A stretch of 14,565 nucleotides of DNA, from NCBI GenBank assembly GCA_045601045.1, contig JAZRZA010000029.1, forward strand, positions 1-14,565, read 5' to 3'. Each line of letters begins with the position of its first letter. The first letter of the stretch is position 1. The DNA is from UBA1181 sp045601045 (lineage in GTDB: Bacteria > Bacteroidota > Bacteroidia > Bacteroidales > Paludibacteraceae). Shown here in pieces: positions 1 through 5,346 of the stretch. The notes under the pieces are model-generated. The model saw only the letters and a list, made by a program, of their open reading frames with translations, did no database searches and was not told the DNA's origin. The translations under genes were made by a program, and so were the position numbers.

Positions 1-119
1 AGCCAGACATGATTCTTCAAGAGCCAGTAGAAGAGACTTTGGGTGGAGATCAATTGTTCTCATCCATTACGAATTCATCATCATCCGCGTTGGATGCGCA
101 AATTTTATTCTTTGAGTAA
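1..119 (+). CDS. 3' end of an unidentified protein gene (partial)
   Basis: An open frame enters at base 3 and runs to TAA at 117-119, giving about 38 C-terminal residues that end in DAQILFFE. Of the other two plus frames, one hits a stop at once and the other gives an Arg/Ile-rich peptide that looks non-coding. A good plus-strand terminator lies 63 bp after the stop (182-218), which supports a real plus-strand gene ending here and converging on the rplT operon. I do not recognise the family from this short tail, which is acidic and Ser/Thr-rich. The start and function lie outside the window. Confidence 0.55.
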   Translation, partial: PDMILQEPVEETLGGDQLFSSITNSSSSALDAQILFFE

Positions 120-181
120 TCTTTGCCCCGTGGATAAGTAATAACGGATAACGGTGTGCCTATAAAGGTGTGGCGCATACG

Positions 182-218
182 CACAGGAGATCTCTTTCGG
201 GGTCTCCTGTGTTGTTTT
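182..218 (+). terminator. Rho-independent terminator of the upstream plus-strand gene
   Basis: CACAGGAGA (182-190) pairs perfectly with TCTCCTGTG (203-211) around a 12-nt loop, and a T-rich tract (TTGTTTTT) follows. It is placed to end the transcript of the gene stopping at 119. Confidence 0.8.
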
Positions 219-271
219 TGGAGGCTTGGGTAGGGGAATATACCTGCGGTTGAAATCCGTTGGTAGAACGC

Positions 272-304
272 AAAAAAAAGAGGTCTCCGAAGGGAAACCT
301 CTTT
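272..304 (-). terminator. Terminator of the infC-rpmI-rplT operon
   Basis: Read on the minus strand, AAAGAGGT (complement of 297-304) pairs with ACCTCTTT (complement of 277-284). The stem extends inward past a small mismatch, and a run of eight T (complement of 272-279) follows. It lies about 20 bp after the rplT stop. With the opposing terminator at 182-218 it insulates two convergent units. Confidence 0.85.
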
Positions 305-324
305 GGGTATGGGTAAAATCGTTA

Positions 325-675
325 TTAAGCGTTCTTTACCTTGTCAACAACTGCCTTGAATGCCTCAGGTTGGTTCATGGCCAAATCAGCCAATACCTTA
401 CGGTTCATCTCAATACCAGCCTTGTGGATAGCGCCCATCAATTGTGAGTATGACATACCCTCCAAACGAGCAGCTGCGTTGATACGTTGGATCCACAATG
501 CGCGGAAGTTGCGCTTTTTATTCTTACGATCGCGGAAAGCATACAAAAGACCCTTCTCCCAAGTGTTCTTTGCTACTGTCCAAACGTTCTTTCTTGCACC
601 ATAGTAACCTCTGGTGAGTTTCAAAATTTTCTTTCTCTTTGCTCTTGAAGCAACGTGATTTACTGATCTTGGCAT
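325..675 (-). CDS. rplT: 50S ribosomal protein L20
   Basis: This 116-residue protein has the usual L20 length. It opens with MPRSVNHVASRAKRKKILK, a basic N-terminal extension that threads into 23S rRNA. The conserved YYGARKN and NFRALWIQRINAAARLEGMSYS segments follow, and the end is the globular region around KVLADLA. L20 is an early-binding protein needed for assembly of the large subunit. In other bacteria it also represses its own operon by binding the leader mRNA. It is last in infC-rpmI-rplT, 77 bp after rpmI, and is followed by a strong terminator. The ATG start fits the family N-terminus exactly. Identification is very secure; whether L20 regulates this operon is not shown by the sequence. 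Confidence 0.98.
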   Translation of the reverse strand: MPRSVNHVASRAKRKKILKLTRGYYGARKNVWTVAKNTWEKGLLYAFRDRKNKKRNFRALWIQRINAAARLEGMSYSQLMGAIHKAGIEMNRKVLADLAMNQPEAFKAVVDKVKNA

Positions 676-752
676 TTTCTTAAATTTTTGTGACCGTTAG
701 CGCCTCAATTGAATGAGAACTTCATGCTAAACAATCGATTAGTAATAAGTTT

Positions 753-950
753 TTAACGCAAGCAAAGCATGCTCTTTACACTCTTAACATCAGCAGAAGA
801 AACTACTGTGCTGTGAGTCAATCCCAACTTTTGCTTCTTTGTCTTCTTCGTCAAAATGTGACGCTTGAATGCATGCTTTCTCTTGATCTTTCCTGATCCG
901 GTAAGGGCAAACCTCTTTTTGGCACCGGAATTAGTCTTTACTTTTGGCAT
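753..950 (-). CDS. rpmI: 50S ribosomal protein L35
   Basis: This 65-residue, very basic protein begins MPKVKTNSGAKKRFALTGSG and continues with KIKRKHAFKRHILTKKTKK, the hallmark of L35, then the LTHSTVV segment. Length and composition are normal for the family. L35 is a small structural component of the 50S subunit. The gene lies 44 bp downstream of infC and 77 bp upstream of rplT on the same strand, the gene order conserved across most bacteria, so co-transcription is expected. Confidence 0.98.
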   Translation of the reverse strand: MPKVKTNSGAKKRFALTGSGKIKRKHAFKRHILTKKTKKQKLGLTHSTVVSSADVKSVKSMLCLR

Positions 951-994
951 TGTTTTGTAAATTAAATTAATATATTAAGAAAATCTCTTGTTCC

Positions 995-1570
995 TTATTT
1001 CTTCTTCTTTGGAGAGAGTTGGATGATCATTCTCTTACCTTCCAATTGAGGAAGTTGGTCAACCTTAGCATACTCTTCCAAATCGTTGGCGAATCTCAAA
1101 AGAAGAACCTCACCTTGCTCCTTGAATAGGATGGAACGACCTTTGAAGAAAACGTATGCCTTCAACTTCGCACCCTCTTGGAGGAATCCAATCGCATGCT
1201 TCAATTTGAATTCATAATCGTGATCATCAGTTTGAGGTCCGAAACGAATCTCCTTCACCACTACCTTTGTGGCTTTGGCTTTCATCTCCTTTTCCTTCTT
1301 CTTCTGTTGATACAAGAATTTCTGATAGTCTGCAATCCTACAAACTGGAGGAACTGCGTTCGGAGAAATCTCAATCAAATCCAACTCTTGCTCGTCTGCG
1401 ATGCGAAGTGCCTCCTCGATTGAATAAACACCTTGCTCGACGTTCTCTCCTACGAGGCGAACCTCTTTCTCTCGGATTCGATCATTGATGCGATGTGCGT
1501 CCTTGCCGTTGCCACCGTTTGCTCCGTTGGCTTTCGCATCTGTTCTCTTAATGAAAGGTTTTGTTGCGAT
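995..1570 (-). CDS. infC: Translation initiation factor IF-3, predicted to start at AUC
   Basis: IF-3 binds the 30S subunit, keeps 50S off and rejects wrong start codons and initiator mismatches. The frame holds the N-domain (HRINDRIREKEVRLVGENVEQ, about residues 26-46, then LDLIEISPNAVPPVCR), the linker (KFLYQQKKKEKEMKAKA) and the C-domain (VKEIRFGPQTDDHDY to EGKRMIIQLSP). The first ordinary start codon is TTG at 1384, which would delete the conserved N-domain. Upstream there is no ATG, GTG, TTG or CTG before an in-frame TAA at 1574-1576. An ATC at 1568-1570 follows a perfect AGGAGG with 8-nt spacing, so I take it as the start (191 residues). An ATT at 1550-1552 is the alternative. Escherichia coli infC uses AUU for IF-3 autoregulation. 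The N-terminal 25 residues are Gly/Asn-rich and variable. The gene product is certain; the exact start is inferred. Confidence 0.93.
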   Translation of the reverse strand: MATKPFIKRTDAKANGANGGNGKDAHRINDRIREKEVRLVGENVEQGVYSIEEALRIADEQELDLIEISPNAVPPVCRIADYQKFLYQQKKKEKEMKAKATKVVVKEIRFGPQTDDHDYEFKLKHAIGFLQEGAKLKAYVFFKGRSILFKEQGEVLLLRFANDLEEYAKVDQLPQLEGKRMIIQLSPKKKK

Positions 1571-1578
1571 AACTTAAT

Positions 1579-1584
1579 CCTCCT
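1579..1584 (-). promoter_or_regulatory. Shine-Dalgarno site of infC
   Basis: The minus strand reads AGGAGG at 1584-1579, followed by eight bases and then ATC. Bacteroidota mRNAs usually lack strong Shine-Dalgarno sites, so a perfect one here stands out. It selects the AUC start over the AUU that lies 18 nt further in. Confidence 0.75.
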
Positions 1585-1620
1585 AATTTTTAGTTAAACT
1601 TATTGACTATCAAAATATTA

Positions 1621-1660
1621 AGCGGCGTTTTTCTTGCTTTGCGCTTGGTTTTCCGCCACT
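1621..1660 (-). promoter_or_regulatory. Candidate leader hairpin upstream of infC
   Basis: In the minus-strand transcript, AGUGGCG (from 1660-1654) can pair over seven positions, one of them G-U, with CGCCGCU (from 1627-1621). The loop is about 26 nt. It lies between the predicted promoter and the infC ribosome-binding site, where leaders that control infC-rpmI-rplT are found in other phyla. I cannot match it to a known L20 leader. Confidence 0.35.
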
Positions 1661-1679
1661 GATTCTTTAAAATCGACTG

Positions 1680-1713
1680 CAAATTTAGTAATTTTCATTG
1701 AATCAATTGCAAA
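1680..1713 (-). promoter_or_regulatory. Candidate Bacteroidota promoter for infC-rpmI-rplT
   Basis: On the minus strand the -7 element is TAAATTTG (complement of 1680-1687). A TTTG -33 element is the complement of 1710-1713. The spacer is 22 bp, slightly longer than the common 19-20. Transcription would begin near 1673, leaving a leader of about 100 nt. Confidence 0.5.
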
Positions 1714-1742
1714 TTAAGTGTTTTTTTTCGATAGTTCTTGGC

Positions 1743-1775
1743 AAAAAAAGAAGACGGTCCCATCGGGCCGTCTTC
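1743..1775 (-). terminator. Terminator of thrS
   Basis: On the minus strand GAAGACGG (complement of 1768-1775) pairs with CCGTCTTC (complement of 1750-1757). The stem reaches 11 pairs if one G-U is allowed, the loop is four bases, and seven T follow. It lies 22 bp after the thrS stop and separates thrS from infC. Confidence 0.9.
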
Positions 1776-1797
1776 CTCGTATGTTAACTAATGAATC

Positions 1798-3747
1798 TTA
1801 GTTCTTTTGCCAGCTGTTAATCATGGATTCAACCTCTGCGGTTACATTGGCAGCGAAATCTGTCAATTTCACGGAGCCGAGATCCTCTCCACCTTGCTTT
1901 CTTACTGACACCTCTTGGTTTTCGGCCTCTTTCTCGCCGACGATCAACATGTAAGGGATTCTCTTCACCTCGTTGTCGCGGATCTTACGTCCGATCTTCT
2001 CGTTGCGGTCATCCACGATCGCACGAATGTCGTTAGCGTCCAAGTACTCAACTACCTTTTGCGCGTAGTCGTTGAACTTCTCGCTGATAGGCAATACCAC
2101 CACTTGCTCAGGGGTCAACCACAATGGGAATTTACCGCCAGTGTGCTCGATCAACACTGCCACGAAACGCTCCATAGAGCCGAATGGCGCACGGTGGATC
2201 ATGACTGGTCTGTGCTTTTGGTTATCCTCGCCCACATATTCCAAACCGAAACGCTCTGGCAAGTTATAGTCCACTTGGATAGTACCCAATTGCCAACGAC
2301 GACCGATTGCGTCCTTCACCATGAAGTCCAACTTAGGACCGTAGAAGGCGGCCTCTCCGTATTCTACTCTTGCAGGCATGTTTTTCTCCTTGCAAGCCTC
2401 AACGATTGCGGCCTCAGCCTTTGCCCAGTTCTCGTCAGAACCTACATATTTGGTCTTATTGTTAGGGTCGCGCAAAGAGATCTGTGCTTCGAAGTTTTGG
2501 AAATCCAATGCCTTGAAGATAATGGAGATGATATCCATCACGCGGATGAACTCGTCCTTCACTTGGTCTGGACGGCAGTAGATGTGCGCGTCATCTTGTG
2601 TGAATGAACGAACACGGGTCAAACCGTGCAATTCGCCGCTTTGCTCGTAGCGATATACGGTACCAAACTCCGCCAAACGCAATGGGAGATCGCGGTATGA
2701 GCGAGGTTGGTGTCTGTAAATCATACAGTGGTGAGGGCAGTTCATTGGCTTCAACAAATAAATTTCGCCCTCTTCAGGAGTGGTGATAGGTTGGAAGCTA
2801 TCTGCTCCGTAGTGATCCCAGTGTCCTGATGTCACATACAAATCCTTGTTTCCGATGTGTGGAGTCATGACTTGTTGGTAACCGAACTTCTTTTGGATTC
2901 TCTTCAAGAAATCCTCCAAGCGGAGACGAAGGGCTGTTCCCTTAGGCAACCACATTGGCAATCCCTTGCCGACCATATCGGTAAACATGAACAATCCGAG
3001 CTCCTTGCCGATCTTGCGGTGGTCGCGCTTCTTAGCCTCTTCCATCAAGGCAAGGTACTCGTCCAACATCTTCTTCTTAGGGAAGGTGATGGCATATAGA
3101 CGGGTCAATTGTTTTCTCTTCTCGTCTCCGCGCCAGTAAGCACCTGCCAATGAGGTGATCTTCATGGCCTTGATAGGTGAGACGTCGGCCAAGTGAGGAC
3201 CGCGGCAAAGGTCTGTGAAGGATCCTTGCTCATAAAGGGTGATCTTGCCATCCTCCAATTCGCTGATCAATTCGGTCTTGTAAACCTCTCCTCTGTCGCC
3301 GAACATCTTCATGGCGTCTGCCTTGGAGATCTCCTTGCGAGTCAAAGTTTGTTTGGTAGCGACAATTTCTGCCATCTTCTTCTCGATAGCGGCGAAATCA
3401 GCCTCTTTCAATACCTCTGTTCCGAAATCGATGTCGTAATAGAAGCCGTTCTCGATTGCGGGACCGATGCCGAATTTCGCGTTAGGGTAGAGCATTTGGA
3501 TGGCTTGGGCCATCAAGTGGGCTGACGTGTGCCAGAAAGTGTGCTTACCCTCTTCATCCTCGAACTTGTGCAACTTGATGGAGCAGTCCTCGTTGATAGG
3601 ACGGTTCAAGTCGCGTACTTCGTCGTTTACACTAATGGAAAGCACCTCTTGCGCTAATCTGGAACTGATGCTCTCCGCAATCTGCATACCTGTGACGCCG
3701 TTTTCATACTCACGTACGGATCCGTCTGGGAATGTAACTTTAATCAT
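1798..3747 (-). CDS. thrS: Threonyl-tRNA synthetase
   Basis: This class II synthetase charges tRNA-Thr in the cytoplasm. At 649 residues it has the full bacterial architecture. A TGS domain covers about residues 1-60. The second additional (editing) domain carries HTSAH at 73-77, the HxxxH site that clears Ser-tRNA-Thr. The catalytic core has NCPHHCMIY with its zinc-binding Cys, motif 2 (VYRYEQSGELHGLTRVRSF) and motif 3 (HRAPFGSMERF). The C-terminal anticodon-binding domain starts near LPISEKFNDYA. The ATG at 3747 gives the standard N-terminus MIKVTFPDGS. It has its own terminator (1743-1775), so it is probably not obligately co-transcribed with infC although it keeps the ancestral neighbourhood. 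No T-box leader is visible. Confidence 0.98.
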   Translation of the reverse strand: MIKVTFPDGSVREYENGVTGMQIAESISSRLAQEVLSISVNDEVRDLNRPINEDCSIKLHKFEDEEGKHTFWHTSAHLMAQAIQMLYPNAKFGIGPAIENGFYYDIDFGTEVLKEADFAAIEKKMAEIVATKQTLTRKEISKADAMKMFGDRGEVYKTELISELEDGKITLYEQGSFTDLCRGPHLADVSPIKAMKITSLAGAYWRGDEKRKQLTRLYAITFPKKKMLDEYLALMEEAKKRDHRKIGKELGLFMFTDMVGKGLPMWLPKGTALRLRLEDFLKRIQKKFGYQQVMTPHIGNKDLYVTSGHWDHYGADSFQPITTPEEGEIYLLKPMNCPHHCMIYRHQPRSYRDLPLRLAEFGTVYRYEQSGELHGLTRVRSFTQDDAHIYCRPDQVKDEFIRVMDIISIIFKALDFQNFEAQISLRDPNNKTKYVGSDENWAKAEAAIVEACKEKNMPARVEYGEAAFYGPKLDFMVKDAIGRRWQLGTIQVDYNLPERFGLEYVGEDNQKHRPVMIHRAPFGSMERFVAVLIEHTGGKFPLWLTPEQVVVLPISEKFNDYAQKVVEYLDANDIRAIVDDRNEKIGRKIRDNEVKRIPYMLIVGEKEAENQEVSVRKQGGEDLGSVKLTDFAANVTAEVESMINSWQKN

Positions 3748-3764
3748 ATCTTTTATTTTCTATG

Positions 3765-3784
3765 GATGGCCTACAAACGCCATC
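3765..3784 (-). promoter_or_regulatory. Small hairpin in the thrS leader
   Basis: GATGGC (3765-3770) and GCCATC (3779-3784) form a perfect 6-bp inverted repeat with an 8-nt loop, just 5' of thrS and inside its predicted leader. E. coli ThrRS represses its own mRNA through tRNA-like leader hairpins, but this element is too short to claim that mechanism. Confidence 0.3.
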
Positions 3785-3805
3785 GGTGTTAAAATTTTTA
3801 GTGTG

Positions 3806-3813
3806 CAAATATA
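3806..3813 (-). promoter_or_regulatory. Candidate -7 element of the thrS promoter
   Basis: The minus strand reads TATATTTG (complement of 3806-3813), an exact TAnnTTTG. I find no TTTG at the expected -33 distance. Transcription would start near 3799 and give a leader of about 50 nt. Confidence 0.45.
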
Positions 3814-3852
3814 ATAATTTTGATTCTGAGATGTGATGGTTGTCCGCAATAA

Positions 3853-3884
3853 TTTGCGCAACTTCCAATGAAATTTTATCTTTG
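3853..3884 (+). promoter_or_regulatory. Promoter of tatA-tatC
   Basis: TTTG (3853-3856), a 20-bp spacer and TATCTTTG (3877-3884) match the Bacteroidota housekeeping consensus at both elements. The predicted start near 3890 leaves a leader of about 75 nt before tatA. Confidence 0.75.
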
Positions 3885-3967
3885 CGACATGTTTCCTGGC
3901 AGACGTTGTTTGCCCTTCGAAACTGGGTACGGAATGTTTCCGTTCCTCTATATGTTTATAAGTGAGT

Positions 3968-4183
3968 ATGAATACATTGCTATTTTCTTTGCTTTTTTTA
4001 GGTAGTTTGGGCTTGCAAGAGATCTTGGTGATCGCTTTGGTTATTTTGTTGCTTTTCGGAGGCAAGAAGATTCCTGAGTTGATGCGAGGCCTGGGCAAGG
4101 GCGTGAAGAGTTTCAAGGATGGATTGAACGGAATGGAAGATCCGAAAGAGGAGGATAAGGATAAAGAAGATAACGAGAAATAA
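3968..4183 (+). CDS. tatA: Sec-independent translocase subunit TatA
   Basis: This 71-residue protein is the pore-forming partner of the twin-arginine translocase, which moves folded, often cofactor-bearing proteins across the inner membrane. A single N-terminal membrane helix (about residues 15-31, LQEILVIALVILLLFGG) is followed by the family motif FGGKKIPELMRGLGKGVKSFKDG, which forms the amphipathic helix. The tail is highly charged (EDPKEEDKDKEDNEK). I chose the ATG at 3968; a GTG two codons earlier (3962) is possible. Its stop overlaps the tatC start by one base (TAATG), indicating translational coupling. No TatB-like gene is present, so this subunit probably covers both TatA and TatB roles. 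Confidence 0.93.
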   Translation: MNTLLFSLLFLGSLGLQEILVIALVILLLFGGKKIPELMRGLGKGVKSFKDGLNGMEDPKEEDKDKEDNEK

Positions 4184-4938
4184 TGACCTTCTGGGATCAT
4201 TTGGATGAACTACGAGGCTCGATTGTCCGCATTTTGGTGGTGACGGTCGTGGCTGCGGTGGTCGCTTTCCTCTTCAAAGATGAGTTGTTCGGAGTGGTTT
4301 TGGCACCCAAGGGGGCTGATTTCATTTCGTATCGTATTTTGTCGCGCTTGACTACTCTGATGGGAGGTGATATGGAGGGCTTCTCCGTTCAGTTGATCAA
4401 TACGGGGCTGGCCCAACAGTTTGTTACCCACATGAAAGTCGCTTTTTGCGCGGGTATTCTATGTGCTTCTCCCTATGTTGTCTATAAGATTTTCGAGTTT
4501 GTTTCCCCTGCATTGTACGAGAAGGAACGTAGGTATGCCTATCCGGTCGTTTTGTCTGGGTATGTGCTTTTCTTGCTAGGCGTGTTGGTCTCCTATTTTG
4601 TGATATTCCCTTTGACTTTTCGTTTTTTAGGCACCTATCAGGTGAGCTCGGATGTCGAGAATATGATTAGTTTGGAGTCGTATATATCTACGTTGCTGAT
4701 GCTTTGTCTGATGATGGGGGTGATGTTTGAAATCCCTGTGGTCTCTTGGCTTTTGGCTAAGTTTGGTATCATAGACGCTTCGTGGATGGTATCCCGTCGT
4801 CGCCATGCCTTTGTTGTGGTTTTGATTCTCTCCGCTATTATCACACCAACCTCTGACGTCTTCACTTTGCTCGTGGTGGCTCTGCCGATTGTCCTCCTTT
4901 ATGAAGTGAGTATTTTTGTGGTGAAAAGAACGGTGTAG
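4183..4938 (+). CDS. tatC: Sec-independent translocase subunit TatC
   Basis: TatC is the multi-spanning receptor of the Tat translocase that recognises the twin-arginine signal peptide. The 251-residue sequence begins MTFWDHLDELRGSIVRIL, the cytoplasmic N-terminal FxxHLxELR motif that contacts the signal peptide. About six hydrophobic segments follow. The conserved SPALYEKERRYAYP periplasmic loop and the ITPTSDVFTLLVVALPIVLLYE end of the family are present. It overlaps tatA by one base and shares its promoter. The loop around residues 45-75 (SRLTTLMGGDMEGFSVQLI) is somewhat longer than in E. coli. A terminator follows 32 bp after the stop. Confidence 0.96.
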   Translation: MTFWDHLDELRGSIVRILVVTVVAAVVAFLFKDELFGVVLAPKGADFISYRILSRLTTLMGGDMEGFSVQLINTGLAQQFVTHMKVAFCAGILCASPYVVYKIFEFVSPALYEKERRYAYPVVLSGYVLFLLGVLVSYFVIFPLTFRFLGTYQVSSDVENMISLESYISTLLMLCLMMGVMFEIPVVSWLLAKFGIIDASWMVSRRRHAFVVVLILSAIITPTSDVFTLLVVALPIVLLYEVSIFVVKRTV

Positions 4939-4970
4939 GTGTTTGATCTGTTTGTGGAAGATACAGGCAT

Positions 4971-5004
4971 AAAAAAAGAGATCTCGTCGAGACCTCTTTT
5001 TTTT
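4971..5004. terminator. Bidirectional terminator between tatC and tRNA-Glu
   Basis: The sequence has seven A, then GAGaTCTC, a three-base loop and GAGAcCTC, followed by eight T. The stem has one central mismatch and is flanked by A and T runs on both sides. It can end the tatAC transcript on the plus strand and the tRNA-Glu transcript (5009-5083) on the minus strand. Confidence 0.85.
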
Positions 5005-5008
5005 AGTT

Positions 5009-5083
5009 TGGTAGCGGATAGGAGAATCGAACTCCTCTTTGATGCGTGAGAGGCATCCGTCCTAGCCGATAGACGAATCCGCC
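5009..5083 (-). tRNA. tRNA-Glu (anticodon CTC), downstream copy
   Basis: The 75-nt cloverleaf reads on the minus strand. The acceptor stem is GGCGGAT with ATCCGCT, with G1-U72 as a wobble pair. The D-arm is GTC/GAC. The anticodon stem GATGC/GCATC encloses the loop CTCTCAC, so the anticodon is CTC and decodes GAG. The variable loop has 4 nt. The T-arm is AGGAG-TTCGATT-CTCCT. Discriminator A and CCA are encoded. It is identical to the copy at 5150-5224. I see no promoter of its own in the 66-bp spacer, so it may depend on read-through or processing. Confidence 0.95.
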
Positions 5084-5094
5084 ATCTTGTATTT

Positions 5095-5110
5095 GAGCAA
5101 ATCCTTGCTC
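5095..5110 (-). other. Short perfect hairpin in the tRNA-Glu spacer
   Basis: GAGCAA (5095-5100) and TTGCTC (5105-5110) form a 6-bp stem with a 4-nt loop, 11 bp from the 5' end of the downstream tRNA. No T-run follows on either strand, so it is not a terminator. A processing signal for a dicistronic precursor is possible but unproven. Confidence 0.3.
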
Positions 5111-5121
5111 TCTTGAGTATG

Positions 5122-5147
5122 AAAAAAGGTTTCATTGCTGAAACCTT
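5122..5147 (-). terminator. Terminator between the two tRNA-Glu genes
   Basis: On the minus strand AAGGTTTC (complement of 5140-5147) pairs perfectly with GAAACCTT (complement of 5126-5133) around a 6-nt loop, and a T-run follows. It lies just 3 bp beyond the CCA end of the upstream tRNA. Confidence 0.8.
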
Positions 5148-5149
5148 GT

Positions 5150-5224
5150 TGGTAGCGGATAGGAGAATCGAACTCCTCTTTGATGCGTGAGAGGCATCCG
5201 TCCTAGCCGATAGACGAATCCGCC
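5150..5224 (-). tRNA. tRNA-Glu (anticodon CTC), upstream copy
   Basis: This 75-nt gene is base-for-base identical to 5009-5083, with the anticodon loop CTCTCAC and an encoded CCA. It is transcribed from a near-perfect promoter at 5261-5291 and is followed after 3 bp by its own terminator. Genes in the window use GAG often, which fits a need for the CTC isoacceptor. The usual TTC isoacceptor must be encoded elsewhere. Confidence 0.96.
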
Positions 5225-5260
5225 ATTTCTCAACGAACCTTATCGTTTCGTTTTGCGTTG

Positions 5261-5291
5261 CAAAGGTATGCTTTTATTTTTAAACCGCAAA
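5261..5291 (-). promoter_or_regulatory. Promoter of the tRNA-Glu pair
   Basis: On the minus strand TTTG (complement of 5288-5291), a 19-bp spacer and TACCTTTG (complement of 5261-5268) match the Bacteroidota consensus exactly. Transcription would start near 5254, about 30 nt before the mature tRNA. Confidence 0.8.
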
Positions 5292-5346
5292 TATTTTTCG
5301 CAATTTTTTTTGGGAAATTTATTGGTGCATATCCTTTGAGCTGTTC

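Noticed and set aside
1..9. AGCCAGACA occurs at the window start and again at 14524-14532
   Set aside because: A nine-base match between two distant places is within chance expectation. The contexts differ and nothing suggests an attachment site or transposon end.
1915..2607. A 230-codon plus-strand open frame
   Set aside because: It is antisense to the catalytic core and anticodon domain of thrS and has a composition typical of a reverse-frame shadow.
3760..4200. A 146-codon minus-strand open frame over tatA and its promoter
   Set aside because: It would be antisense to tatA and the near-consensus tatAC promoter, and its Ser/Lys-rich sequence shows no domain.
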